From: Laspinema olomoucense D3b
GTDB taxonomy: Bacteria > Cyanobacteriota > Cyanobacteriia > Cyanobacteriales > Laspinemataceae
DNA length: 64,000 nucleotides
Assembly (NCBI RefSeq): GCF_025370785.1
Contig: NZ_JAMXFA010000011.1
Location: 104,862-168,861 of the forward strand
Reading direction: 5' to 3'
The position numbers were made by a program, and so were the translations under genes. The notes below the pieces were generated by a model. The model had not been told where the DNA came from, did not search any database, and worked only from the letters and a program-made list of their open reading frames with translations. This document shows, piece after piece, positions 46,126 to 55,445 of the stretch (the first letter of the stretch is position 1; every line of letters starts with the position of its first letter).

Positions 46126-46256
46126 AATGTCCCTAAATGTGAGGCAAATCCCCCTGAACAGAAAAAACCACGCCCCTTCATCCCAAAACCCCAGAACGTG
46201 GCACAATATCAATAGACTCCTCTCTCATAATTGCCTTCCACCGGATAGAAAGAACC

Positions 46257-48482
46257 TTGCTGGCTCTCCTAAACAAAATCCGAGAAATTATTGCCCGTTG
46301 GTGGTCCGAATTCACCCTCCAGACCCGACTGATGGCAGCCGCCACCTTGGTGGTGTCCCTCATTATGAGTGGACTCACCTTTTGGGCTGTCAATACGATT
46401 CAGCAGGATGCCCGAATCAATGACACCCGCTTCGGTCGGGATTTGGGACTGCTGCTGGCGGCCAATGTCGCCCCGTTAATTGCCGAAGATAATCGCACGG
46501 AAGTGGCCCGGTTTTCTCATCGGTTCTATAGCAGCACCACCAGCGTGCGCTATATGCTCTATGCCGATCAGGACGGCCAAATTTTCCTGGGAATACCCTT
46601 CTCCGAGTCCGAGGTCCAAAACTCCCTAACCCTGCAGCGGAGGATTCAACTTCCCGAAGGGTTTGCCAATACTTACGACCTGCCAATGGTCCGGCAGCAT
46701 CGGACCCCCGATGGCACCGTCACCGATGTATTTGTCCCCCTGGCTCACGAAAACAAATATTTGGGCGTATTGGCGATCGGCATCAACCCTAATCCCACCG
46801 TAGTCACCTCCTCCAACCTCACCCGGGATGTCACCATTGCCGTGTTTATCTCGATATGGGTGATGGTGATTTTAGGGGCCGTCTTTAATGCTTTAACCAT
46901 TACCAAACCGATTAAAGAATTGCTGCTTGGGGTCAAAAACATTGCCACGGGAAACTTCAAGCAGCGGATAGACCTACCCCTCCAAGGGGAACTCGGGGAA
47001 TTAATTTGCAGCTTTAATGAAATGGCTGAACGGCTAGAACGGTATGAGGAGCAGAACATTGAAGAGCTCACTGCCGAAAAAGCCAAATTAGAAACCCTCG
47101 TTTCTACCATCGCCGATGGAGCCGTCTTATTAGATACCTCCCTACAGGTGATTTTAGTCAACCCCACCGCAAGGCGAATTTTTGGCTGGGAAGGCAAAAA
47201 CCTGATTTCTCAAAATATCCTGGATTTGCTCCCTGCCGCAGTCAGTGCCGAATTGAGTCAACCCCTGTATGAAATGGCGGCAGGGGATTCCCTCAGAGAA
47301 CCCTCATCCTCCAATGAGGGGGAGGGAGATATTTCCGCCAACGGCTACGCTTCCCGAGAGAGTGGGGAGTTTCGCCTCACCCTGAGCGACCCGACAAAAC
47401 GCACAGTGCGGATTTTACTGAGTACGGTGCTGCTGCATAAAGCCCCCGGAGTGGATCCCTTATGCAAGAGTTGCACCTACCATCACGAAGATACCTGCAC
47501 CGCCCCGGAACGGCCCTACGCCACGGAATGCACCCTCTATCATGATGATTCGGTTTCCTCTGCGACGGCGCAATATCGTGAGAGTCTCAAAGGCATTGCC
47601 ATGACGGTTCAAGATATTACCCGGGAAGTCAAGCTCAATGAAGCCAAGAGTCAGTTTATTAGCAATGTCTCCCATGAACTGAGAACGCCGTTATTTAATA
47701 TCAAGTCCTTTATCGAAACCCTGCATGAATATGGCGAAGAACTCACTCAAGAGGAGCGTCAGGAATTTTTAGAAACCGCTAACCGGGAAACCGATCGCCT
47801 CACCCGCCTGGTTAACGATGTCCTAGATCTCTCGCGCCTGGAATCTAGCCGGACCTATCAGTTTGAAGCGGTAGAAATTGCTCAACCTGTGGAGCAAACC
47901 TTGCGAACCTATCAGCTCAATGCCAAAGATAAAAATATTGACCTGATTCAAGAAGTTGATCCCGAGTTGCCCGCAGTGGTGGCTAATTATGATTTGCTGT
48001 TACAGGTATTTGCCAATTTGGTTGGGAATGCCCTGAAGTTTACCGAACCTGGGGGACGAATTGCGATTCGCGCCTATTTGTTGGAAACCGAAGAGGATAA
48101 TTCCTGGCGCGGGAATCCCCAATGTCCCCTCCCGAACCAGCCGCAGAAAATCAATGTGCCAATGGTGCGGATTGAGGTGGGGGATACGGGGATCGGGATT
48201 GCGGCAGAAGACCAAGTGGCGATTTTCGATCGCTTCTTCCGGGTGGAAAACCGAGTTCATACCTTAGAAGGAACGGGGTTGGGTCTTTCCATTGTCCGCA
48301 ATATTATGGAAAAGCATCATGCCCAAATGCATTTAGTCAGTGAAGTGGGGGTGGGAACCACTTTTTGGTTCGATCTAGCGGTGTACCCGGAGAAAAAACA
48401 TACCGTGGAAAAGACCCAGGACCAGGCGATCGCCCCGGCTTTGGATGCTGCCCCTCATGAATATCCTACCCCGGTGAGTTAA
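46257..48482 (+). CDS. nblS: NblS/Hik33-type sensor histidine kinase
   Basis: This 741-residue kinase closely follows the NblS/DspA/Hik33 layout: TM1 at about 24-43, an extracytoplasmic loop, TM2 at about 193-215, HAMP, a PAS domain (about 275-440), HisKA with SHELRTPLFNIKSFIETLHE and HATPase with GTGLGLSIV. NblS controls high-light, cold and nutrient-stress genes in cyanobacteria, mainly through RpaB. The start is a TTG (46257) with a weak GAAAGAA site; no ATG gives a better N-terminus. Odd points: an insert at about residues 345-370, and a Cys/His cluster at 403-429 (C403, C406, H409, H410, C414, C425, H429) in the PAS region. RpaB is not the adjacent regulator. Confidence 0.85.
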   Translation: MLALLNKIREIIARWWSEFTLQTRLMAAATLVVSLIMSGLTFWAVNTIQQDARINDTRFGRDLGLLLAANVAPLIAEDNRTEVARFSHRFYSSTTSVRYMLYADQDGQIFLGIPFSESEVQNSLTLQRRIQLPEGFANTYDLPMVRQHRTPDGTVTDVFVPLAHENKYLGVLAIGINPNPTVVTSSNLTRDVTIAVFISIWVMVILGAVFNALTITKPIKELLLGVKNIATGNFKQRIDLPLQGELGELICSFNEMAERLERYEEQNIEELTAEKAKLETLVSTIADGAVLLDTSLQVILVNPTARRIFGWEGKNLISQNILDLLPAAVSAELSQPLYEMAAGDSLREPSSSNEGEGDISANGYASRESGEFRLTLSDPTKRTVRILLSTVLLHKAPGVDPLCKSCTYHHEDTCTAPERPYATECTLYHDDSVSSATAQYRESLKGIAMTVQDITREVKLNEAKSQFISNVSHELRTPLFNIKSFIETLHEYGEELTQEERQEFLETANRETDRLTRLVNDVLDLSRLESSRTYQFEAVEIAQPVEQTLRTYQLNAKDKNIDLIQEVDPELPAVVANYDLLLQVFANLVGNALKFTEPGGRIAIRAYLLETEEDNSWRGNPQCPLPNQPQKINVPMVRIEVGDTGIGIAAEDQVAIFDRFFRVENRVHTLEGTGLGLSIVRNIMEKHHAQMHLVSEVGVGTTFWFDLAVYPEKKHTVEKTQDQAIAPALDAAPHEYPTPVS

Positions 48483-48502
48483 GGGAGGCGACTGGCGAGG
48501 TG

Positions 48503-49204
48503 ATGAAAATTTTAATCGTTGAGGATGAACCGGAAATTGCTCGAATTGTGGGACGGGCATTAGAAGCAGAAGGCTTCCACTGCATCAATTGTCGCGATGG
48601 ATTGACGGCCCTGCGCGTCTTTGAACAGGAACAGCCGGATTTAATTGTTTTAGACTTAATGCTGCCCGGGTTGGATGGGTTAGAAGTCTGTGCGCGCATC
48701 CGACAAAAACCGGGACCGAAAGACCCCTATATTTTAGTTCTGACGGCTAGAGGGGAGGAAATTGACCGGGTGATTGGCTTATCTACAGGGGCTGATGATT
48801 ATATGGTCAAACCGTTCAGTCCTCGGGAATTGGTGGCGCGAGTCCGGGCCTTGTTGCGAAGAAGCCTCCGACAAGGAACTCAGAGTTCTCAGGTTTACCA
48901 AACCGAACATTTTATGCTAGATGTGGACCGACGGATTGCTACAAGACAGCTAAAAAACCGGGAGTTGGAGACCTTGGATTTAACCACTTTGGAGTTTAAT
49001 CTGTTGTCAACGTTTTTAAGTTATCCTGGACGGGTTTGGCAGCGATCGCAACTGATAGAAAAACTCTGGGGGGATGACTTTTTCGGAGATGAACGGGTTG
49101 TCGATACTCATGTCGCCCGGTTGCGAAAAAAAATAGAAATGGATCCGGCGAATCCGTCTTTTATTAAAACCGTTATTGGTGTGGGCTATAAATTTGAAGA
49201 TTAG
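48503..49204 (+). CDS. OmpR/PhoB-family response regulator
   Basis: This 233-residue regulator has a receiver domain (about 1-115) with the acidic pair VEDEPE, phosphoacceptor Asp in IVLDLMLPGLDG, and Lys in MVKPFSPRELVAR. The C-terminal winged helix (about 140-230) has LTTLEFNLLSTFLSYPGRVW and RVVDTHVARLRKKIE. It lies 20 bases after the nblS stop codon and is probably its co-transcribed partner. The receiver sequence is unlike that of RpaB. A GTG at 48500 is the alternative start to ATG 48503. Confidence 0.93.
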   Translation: MKILIVEDEPEIARIVGRALEAEGFHCINCRDGLTALRVFEQEQPDLIVLDLMLPGLDGLEVCARIRQKPGPKDPYILVLTARGEEIDRVIGLSTGADDYMVKPFSPRELVARVRALLRRSLRQGTQSSQVYQTEHFMLDVDRRIATRQLKNRELETLDLTTLEFNLLSTFLSYPGRVWQRSQLIEKLWGDDFFGDERVVDTHVARLRKKIEMDPANPSFIKTVIGVGYKFED

Positions 49205-49245
49205 GCTCGATACTTGACTAAACCTTAAGGATTTTGTCAACTAAA

Positions 49246-49332
49246 CCAGCAGGAGTCCCGCGCTCTAATCTTTGATTGAGCGTCGGGAGGAATGCTGGGC
49301 AGATTGTGGGGTTCGATACCCCTTTTTCTGCC
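49246..49332. ncRNA. Strongly folded intergenic element, possible structured RNA
   Basis: A long stem is formed by CCAGCA (49246-49251) with TGCTGG (49293-49298), then after an internal loop CCCGCGCTC (49257-49265) with GAGCG-T-CGGG (49278-49287), capped by AATC/GATT. A second hairpin follows: GGCAGA (49298-49303) with TCTGCC (49327-49332), inside which GGGG/CCCC close a TTCGATA loop like a tRNA T-arm. It lies between the response regulator and tnpB. It could be a structured RNA, an IS end or an elaborate terminator. Confidence 0.4.
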
Positions 49333-49377
49333 AAATGGTTTATAATCAGAATCTCGATAAAGTTCAATATTTGAAAA

Positions 49378-50721
49378 ATGACTCAGGTACTTACGGTATC
49401 TTGTAAATTGATGGTTACACCACAGCAGGTTGAAAAACTTGATGCGGTGCTTTCCGCTTTTGCCGGTTGCTGTGAGTTCGTAAATGACAACACCCCTGAG
49501 AAACTGACCAATCAGATTGCTGTCCAGTCTTTAATTTACAAGGAAGCTAGAGCACATTCTGGTTTGTCTGCCCAGATGACCATTCACGCTATCCGACGAG
49601 TTTGCGCGAATCGCAAGACGGCAAAGCAAAAAAGCAGGCCCGTCAAAGGGTTTGCTCCAACCTCTGCTACCTACGACGTTCGCACCTTCACTTTTAAGGA
49701 AGCGGATTGGATGGTTAGCTTGACCATGCTCAAAGGTCGGGAGAAATTCAATCTCCACATCGGTAATTACCAAAAGCACTTACTCATCGGGCAAACACCC
49801 AAATCAGCAACCCTGGTAGAGCGCAATGATGGCAGCTTTTACTTAAACATTCAGTTAGAGTCTGAACCACCCGCTATCCCCGATACGGATGATGTGCTGG
49901 GAATCGACCTTGGCAGGACAGACATTGCCTGTACATCCAAGGGAGAAAAATTCAGTGGCCAACAAATCACTCAAACTAGAGACAGATACAGCCGTGTAAG
50001 GGCTTCATTACAGAAGAAAGCATCCAAAGGCACAAGGTCTACTCGTCGTAGGGCGAGGCAGATTTTGCAACGGTTGAGTGGAGGTGAACGAAGATTCCAA
50101 ACATGGCTGAACCATACCATTAGCTATCGACTTACCCGTACCGCTAAAGCCTCAAACCAGGCGATTGCACTTGAAGACTTAACGGGAATCAGGGAACGCA
50201 CCAATGAATTGCCACGCTCTAAGACGGAGCGGAGACGGTCTAACAGTTGGGCGTTCTATCAACTCCGACAGTTCTTGACTTACAAAGGAATAAGACTTGG
50301 AGTAGGTGTCCGGATAGTTGACCCTCGCTACACCTCGAAAACTTGTCATTGCTGCAAAGTAATTGGCAACCGACAAGGTAAGAAATTTGAGTGCCTAAAC
50401 CTCAAGTATGAATGGGTCGGTGATGCTGATGAGAATGGAGCGAATAATATCGCTACTTTGGGGGTGATTGTAAACAACCCTCTTAGGCTCCGAGGTAATG
50501 TCTTGTTCTTTACAAGATGTTGTCTTGAGGGCTACCAAAAGCCCGCATCGTACCGCTATAGCGGTTGGTGTCGGGTAGTTTACACTAAGATTATCTTTAG
50601 AAGTAGGAATATACCGCGTCTAAATCCGTTGCAGAACTCCGGCAAGGGGCTTTTTCCCTCCCGAGAGGCTTTGGGAGCAAGGCAGAGAATCAGCCCGAAC
50701 CTGTGGAGCTACATGATTTAG
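49378..50721 (+). CDS. tnpB: TnpB, IS605/IS1341-type RNA-guided nuclease
   Basis: This 447-residue protein is a TnpB of the kind that gave rise to Cas12. The RuvC active site is complete: Asp in LGIDLGRTDIACT, Glu in IALEDLTGIRERT and Asp in GDADENGANNIATLG. The zinc ribbon is not: it has TCHCCKVIGNRQGKKFEC, but the last Cys is replaced (CLNLKYEW). No tnpA lies nearby, so the element is an orphan. The last 70 residues read into the region where the guide (omega) RNA is expected and are probably not part of the fold. The start ATG has no strong ribosome binding site. Confidence 0.85.
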   Translation: MTQVLTVSCKLMVTPQQVEKLDAVLSAFAGCCEFVNDNTPEKLTNQIAVQSLIYKEARAHSGLSAQMTIHAIRRVCANRKTAKQKSRPVKGFAPTSATYDVRTFTFKEADWMVSLTMLKGREKFNLHIGNYQKHLLIGQTPKSATLVERNDGSFYLNIQLESEPPAIPDTDDVLGIDLGRTDIACTSKGEKFSGQQITQTRDRYSRVRASLQKKASKGTRSTRRRARQILQRLSGGERRFQTWLNHTISYRLTRTAKASNQAIALEDLTGIRERTNELPRSKTERRRSNSWAFYQLRQFLTYKGIRLGVGVRIVDPRYTSKTCHCCKVIGNRQGKKFECLNLKYEWVGDADENGANNIATLGVIVNNPLRLRGNVLFFTRCCLEGYQKPASYRYSGWCRVVYTKIIFRSRNIPRLNPLQNSGKGLFPSREALGARQRISPNLWSYMI

Positions 50722-50760
50722 CAGACTCAACCTACGAGGTTGGGGGTTTCCAGAGTCCAA
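50480..50760 (+). ncRNA. Probable omega-RNA / right end of the tnpB element
   Basis: In IS605-type elements the guide RNA starts within the 3' part of tnpB and runs past its end. Here the region from about 50480 has several hairpins, such as CTTGTTCTTTACAAG (50503-50517), CCGCTATAGCGG (50551-50562) and CAACCTACGAGGTTG (50728-50742). The last is a good candidate for the right-end hairpin. The exact boundaries are not visible. Confidence 0.35.
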
Positions 50761-51115
50761 GGAATGGAAATCAGGAAAAACAGATTTTGCAGGGCCATCT
50801 ACTTTTTTGAGTTCCTATTTTCTTAAATTCAGAAATAGTATCTATCAGTACCCGTTTCAAGGGACAAATCAGGGTTAAGACAAGTCGGCAAGGCAACCCA
50901 TCAGATCTGGGGAGGCGATCTCTCAAATGGGGGTTCATCGGGTTTATAAATGTGACTGCAATGTTTATCGGTTTGAGTCTCTGGATTTGAGATTGGCTCA
51001 GGCTCGATTTATAAGGGCCGCCTATCATAAGTTTTTAATAGCAGCATTAACCCATCCTGGAATGAAGGACAAAAATGATAAAATTCTTTTCAACAAATTG
51101 AGAAGGGGTAGGCTG
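50722..51115. other. Region between tnpB and the membrane protein gene
   Basis: It holds the presumed right end of the tnpB element (to about 50760) and about 350 bases with no recognised gene. The frame of the downstream membrane protein is open from 50927, so part of this region may be coding if an upstream start is used. Confidence 0.3.
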
Positions 51116-51763
51116 ATGGTGTGGTTACAATGCTTGGGGCGGGCCTTTTTTCTGGTAGTCTCGCTGGGGTTTACCATAGAGCTATGCGGGGGAGTTGATG
51201 CAGATCCGTCGCCTATCTTGCCGGTTATTCTTATGTTTCCTCTCATTGCCTACGCCTATCAAACTATCGCCTGGGTCAAGGGAGATTTTGGCGATCGCAC
51301 CCTTAGAGCCTGGGTGAGACTCCGGTGGCCCAGCTACCGAGAGGGAATAAATGCCTGGATCATTTGCCTCTTTTCCGTGATAATTGCTTTTTTTTCTGCA
51401 CTTGCCATCTCCTTAGCCGTTGGTGGAACAATGATGCTGATAGTTGGAGATGGCTCCGTTGAATCCGCAGGAGCGATCGGCAGAACCACCGGGCGGGTAC
51501 TAGCCAGCCTGCTTAACTCTCCTCTAGCTGTCCTGGAAATTTTTACCCTCTTTATCCTGCTTTACCGATATGAAGAGTGGGCGCAACAGTGGAAGCGATC
51601 GCGCAAAATCAAGAAACTCCCTCGCTCTGCCAATCCTGCCAATCTTCCAAAAATCAAACCCGCACCAGTCAATCCAGTTGACCTAGAACTAGACAAAATG
51701 CGGGCTGATTACGGACTGATAAAGATGAAAAGCAGAACCGCTAAAAAACGGCGATCTATCTAA
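51116..51763 (+). CDS. Unassigned membrane protein
   Basis: This protein of about 215 residues has roughly four membrane spans: near its N-terminus (GRAFFLVVSLGFTIEL), at about residues 32-50, 83-110 and 140-155. A basic C-terminal tail of about 50 residues (RSRKIKKLPRSANPANLPK) should be cytoplasmic. No family is recognised. The open frame starts at 50927, but ATG 51116 has an AAGGGG site and starts just before the first span, so I prefer it. The next gene, a sensor kinase, begins 67 bases later. Confidence 0.6.
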   Translation: MVWLQCLGRAFFLVVSLGFTIELCGGVDADPSPILPVILMFPLIAYAYQTIAWVKGDFGDRTLRAWVRLRWPSYREGINAWIICLFSVIIAFFSALAISLAVGGTMMLIVGDGSVESAGAIGRTTGRVLASLLNSPLAVLEIFTLFILLYRYEEWAQQWKRSRKIKKLPRSANPANLPKIKPAPVNPVDLELDKMRADYGLIKMKSRTAKKRRSI

Positions 51764-51830
51764 CGAATTGACCTCACTCCCAGGGACCTCAACAGACTCT
51801 TGAGATCTAATAACAGGATTAGCAAAATAT

Positions 51831-54800
51831 ATGAATGCACCCGGGGACTCCCATCGCTTTTACGAGGCACTCAACACGGCGAAAACTGAGACTGAGGCGA
51901 TTCACCTCATCTCCACTATTTTCTTTAAGCTCTCTGCCGATCTTTTTTGCATTATCGGAACCGATGGCTATTTTAAGCGGGTTAACCCAGCATGGACTCA
52001 TCTTTTAGGATGGACCCAAGAAGAATTACTGGGGCGACCTTGGAGCGAGTTTCTCCACCCCGAGGATCGAGACCTCACCATCACCCTCGCCAACCCCCTT
52101 CCCCAATCCGATATATCCATTAAAAATCGCTATCGCCACAAAAATGGTACCTATCGCTGGTTTGCCTGGAAAGCGTGCCACTATCCAGACAGCATCAGCT
52201 ATGCGGTAGGGCGAGACATCACGGCACAGCAGGAGTTAGAAGCGGCCCTGCATCAAAGTGAGCGCCATTACCGAAATTTAGTGGAAACCTCCCGGGATTT
52301 AATCTGGTCCCTGGATCAGGAGGGCCGCTGGACCTTTGTCAACCCAGCGGCGCAAGAGATTTACGGATATGCACCCCAGGAGATGCTGGGGCGATTCTTT
52401 TTCGAGTTTATGGACCCGGAACAAGGGGTCAAAGATCGGCAAATGTTCGATCGCCTGCAAGCAGGGGAGTCGGTTTTTCCCTACGAAACTCAACATCGCC
52501 GCCAAGATGGGACTGCGGTCTTTCTCAGTTTCAATGCGGTCTTGATGCGGGACGAGTTGGGCAATATCATTGGGACTACGGGTACTGCCACGGATATTAC
52601 CCATCGCAAGCAGGCCGAATCGGCCCTGCAAGAATCCCAACAAAAATTGGCCATTCATCTTCAACAAACTCCCCTGGCGGCGATCGAGTGGAACTTAAAT
52701 TTTGAAGTCAGCAACTGGAACCCAGCGGCGGAAAGACTTTTTGGCTATACCCGGGAGGAAATCCTGGGGCATCATGCCTTAGACTTGATTCCCGAGAAGG
52801 TGCAATGGGAAGTGAACGAAGAAGTTTTACAAGCGCTCTTACATCAAGAAGGCGGGATTTATAGTACCAACGAGAATCAAACTAAAGATGGGCGGGTGAT
52901 TATTTGTGAGTGGCACAATACGCCGTTAGTAGACTCCGAGGGTCAGATGATTGGAGTCGCATCTCTCGTGCAGGATGTGACCGAAAAATTTGTAGCTATC
53001 CGTGCTTTAGAACAGAGTGAAGCGCGGTTTCAAAAGTTAGCGGATAATATTCCCGGGTTGATTTATCAGTCGATAATCCATCAAGATGGATCGGTTTCTT
53101 TCCCCTTTTTATCCTCCGGTTGTTTGGATGTGATGGAGGTAGACCCGGACTATATGAAGCAGCATCCCAACATTTTGGGAGAGATGATTCACCCCGAGGA
53201 CCGACCGAGTTATGAGCGATCGATCGCCGCGAAGATTCAACCGATGGAACCCTGGCGATGGGAAGGGCGGTTTATTATGCGATCGGGTAAGCTCAAGTGG
53301 TTGCAATGTGTGGCGCGAGCAGAACAGCAGGAGAATGGAGATATTCTCTGGGAAGGGGTAATGATTGACATTACCGATCGCAAGTTAGCTGAAGAAGCAG
53401 TGACTCAAAGCGAAGCAAAATGGCGATCGCTCATTCAAAATAGCTCGGATATGATTACCATCCTAGAACCCGATGGCACAATCCGCTACCATAGTCCCTC
53501 TGTTGAGCGCATCTTGGGTTACTATCCCGAAGAACTGATTGGTCAGAAGACCACTGTATTTGTTCATCCCGATGATGTAGAAAAAGTAAAAGAAACCTAT
53601 CAGATGCTCACTAACCATCCCGACTTGATTATGAAAATTGAGTATCGGGTACAGCGGGCGACGGGAGAGATTTTATATTTTGAATCAATAGGCCGGAATT
53701 TGCTAACAGAAACTGCCGTGAATGGTTTGGTGATTAACTCTCGGGATATTACCAATCATAAAATTGCAGAGGAGGCGCTGAATCATGCCAATACTGAACT
53801 AGAACGGCGAGTCAAACAGCGCACTTCTGAACTGAATAGCAGTTTAGAACAGTTGCGGATAGAAATTCTCGAACGCGCCAATGTTGAAGCGGCTTTACGA
53901 GAGAGTGAGCAACGATTTCGGGCGATTTTTGAAGGGGCAGCAATTGGGATTGTCGTGCGTACTTTGGATTGGGAAATTTTAGATAGCAATCCAGCATTTC
54001 AGTCGATGTTAGGGTATTCGCACGAGGAATTACAGGGTACAATTTGTCTGGAACTGAGCGATCCGTTAGACCAAAAGGCGGAACGGTTGCTTGCTGCCGA
54101 GATGATCAGGGGACAGCGGAAGGGGTATCAAATCGAAAAACGATATCGCTGTAAAAATGGCAGTCGGATTTGGAGTCGGTTGAGTGTTTCTTTGGTTTCT
54201 GGTAAAGGAGAAACGCCGCAGTTTGCGATCGCGATGGTGGAAGATATCACTGCCCGCAAACAAGCGGAATCGGAATTAATTCTCACACGCAAGGCGGTAG
54301 AAAGTTCTGGGGATGCGATCGCCATCAGCAATCGGTTTGGCTCTCATATCTATCACAATTCGGCCTTTTCTCACCTGTATGAATATGAAACACCGGAACA
54401 GTTAAATGCCGCAGGAGGACCCCTGGCTGTCTTTGCGGACCCGACTCTCGGGACTCAAGTCTTTGAAACCATTATGCAGGGGAACTCCTGGAGTGGGGAA
54501 GTCATCCACCGCACTTCCAGCGATCGCACCATTCCCGTCCTGTTGAGCGCCGATGCCATCAAGGACCCCAGCGGGACCATTGTCGGATTGATCTCGATTA
54601 GTACAGACATTTCCCAGCGAGTTCGCGCCGAACAAGACTTGAAAAAGGCACTCCATGCCGCAGAGGCAGCGAGTCGTTCTAAAAGTACCTTTTTGGCGAA
54701 TATGAGTCATGAACTTCGCACCCCCCTCAATGCCATTATCGGTTATAGCGAAATATTGGCTGAAGAAATGGAGGATGCCGGAGAACAACAGGCGATCGCC

Positions 54801-55439
54801 GACTTGACCAAAATTAGGACCGCTGGAAAACACCTGTTATCTTTAATTAACGATATCTTAGATATTTCTAAAATTGAAGCCGGACGGATGACCCTGTATC
54901 TGGAACCCTTCGACATCACCCTCCTGATTTCGGAGGTGATCAGTACCGTTGAACCCTTAATCGAAAAAAATGGCAATCACTTAGAAATCAACTGCGATCC
55001 ATCCGTAGGAATGATGACCGGAGACTTAACCAAAGTGCGCCAGATTTTATTCAATCTGCTCAGTAATGCGGCGAAATTTACCGAAAACGGAACGATCTCT
55101 TTAACCGTTACCCCCCGGGAGTCTGGGGAATGGATTCATGACCCTGTAACCCCTGACACTCCTCGGGAACAGACTGCGGGAATTGAGTTTCGCGTCACCG
55201 ATACCGGCATCGGCATTTCCTCGGAACAATTGGCCAACATTTTTGAAGCCTTTAGTCAAGCCGATGCTTCCACAACTCGCAAGTATGGGGGAACTGGGTT
55301 AGGACTGGCAATTTCCCAACGATTCTGCAAGATGATGGGGGGTGAAATTCTCGTAGAAAGTGAAGCGGAAAAAGGGTCTACCTTTACTCTCTGGTTGCCG
55401 ATGAATATGAAGCAAATTGCGGAAGAAATAGAGGCATAA
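51831..55439 (+). CDS. Multi-PAS sensor histidine kinase
   Basis: This 1202-residue cytoplasmic kinase has about seven PAS domains, near residues 30-130, 140-260, 265-385, 395-515, 525-640, 690-805 and 815-925. Each shows the pattern of a short helix, an asparagine-rich NPA(W/A/F) turn and a GY-x-x-E-E-L segment, as in VNPAWTHLLGWTQEELLG. A coiled coil lies between the fifth and sixth. HisKA has FLANMSHELRTPLNAIIGYS and HATPase has DTGIGISSEQ and GGTGLGLAIS. There is no receiver or membrane span. PAS ligands are not predictable. The partner regulator is not adjacent. Confidence 0.92.
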   Translation: MNAPGDSHRFYEALNTAKTETEAIHLISTIFFKLSADLFCIIGTDGYFKRVNPAWTHLLGWTQEELLGRPWSEFLHPEDRDLTITLANPLPQSDISIKNRYRHKNGTYRWFAWKACHYPDSISYAVGRDITAQQELEAALHQSERHYRNLVETSRDLIWSLDQEGRWTFVNPAAQEIYGYAPQEMLGRFFFEFMDPEQGVKDRQMFDRLQAGESVFPYETQHRRQDGTAVFLSFNAVLMRDELGNIIGTTGTATDITHRKQAESALQESQQKLAIHLQQTPLAAIEWNLNFEVSNWNPAAERLFGYTREEILGHHALDLIPEKVQWEVNEEVLQALLHQEGGIYSTNENQTKDGRVIICEWHNTPLVDSEGQMIGVASLVQDVTEKFVAIRALEQSEARFQKLADNIPGLIYQSIIHQDGSVSFPFLSSGCLDVMEVDPDYMKQHPNILGEMIHPEDRPSYERSIAAKIQPMEPWRWEGRFIMRSGKLKWLQCVARAEQQENGDILWEGVMIDITDRKLAEEAVTQSEAKWRSLIQNSSDMITILEPDGTIRYHSPSVERILGYYPEELIGQKTTVFVHPDDVEKVKETYQMLTNHPDLIMKIEYRVQRATGEILYFESIGRNLLTETAVNGLVINSRDITNHKIAEEALNHANTELERRVKQRTSELNSSLEQLRIEILERANVEAALRESEQRFRAIFEGAAIGIVVRTLDWEILDSNPAFQSMLGYSHEELQGTICLELSDPLDQKAERLLAAEMIRGQRKGYQIEKRYRCKNGSRIWSRLSVSLVSGKGETPQFAIAMVEDITARKQAESELILTRKAVESSGDAIAISNRFGSHIYHNSAFSHLYEYETPEQLNAAGGPLAVFADPTLGTQVFETIMQGNSWSGEVIHRTSSDRTIPVLLSADAIKDPSGTIVGLISISTDISQRVRAEQDLKKALHAAEAASRSKSTFLANMSHELRTPLNAIIGYSEILAEEMEDAGEQQAIADLTKIRTAGKHLLSLINDILDISKIEAGRMTLYLEPFDITLLISEVISTVEPLIEKNGNHLEINCDPSVGMMTGDLTKVRQILFNLLSNAAKFTENGTISLTVTPRESGEWIHDPVTPDTPREQTAGIEFRVTDTGIGISSEQLANIFEAFSQADASTTRKYGGTGLGLAISQRFCKMMGGEILVESEAEKGSTFTLWLPMNMKQIAEEIEA

Positions 55440-55445
55440 ACTCTG

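Noticed and set aside
48503..49204. The regulator next to nblS being RpaB
   Set aside because: The receiver and linker sequence differ clearly from RpaB as I remember it; it is another OmpR-type regulator.
49298..49332. Possible tRNA gene (GGTTCGA-like T-arm)
   Set aside because: No matching 5' acceptor strand, D-arm or anticodon arm can be drawn at the right spacing.
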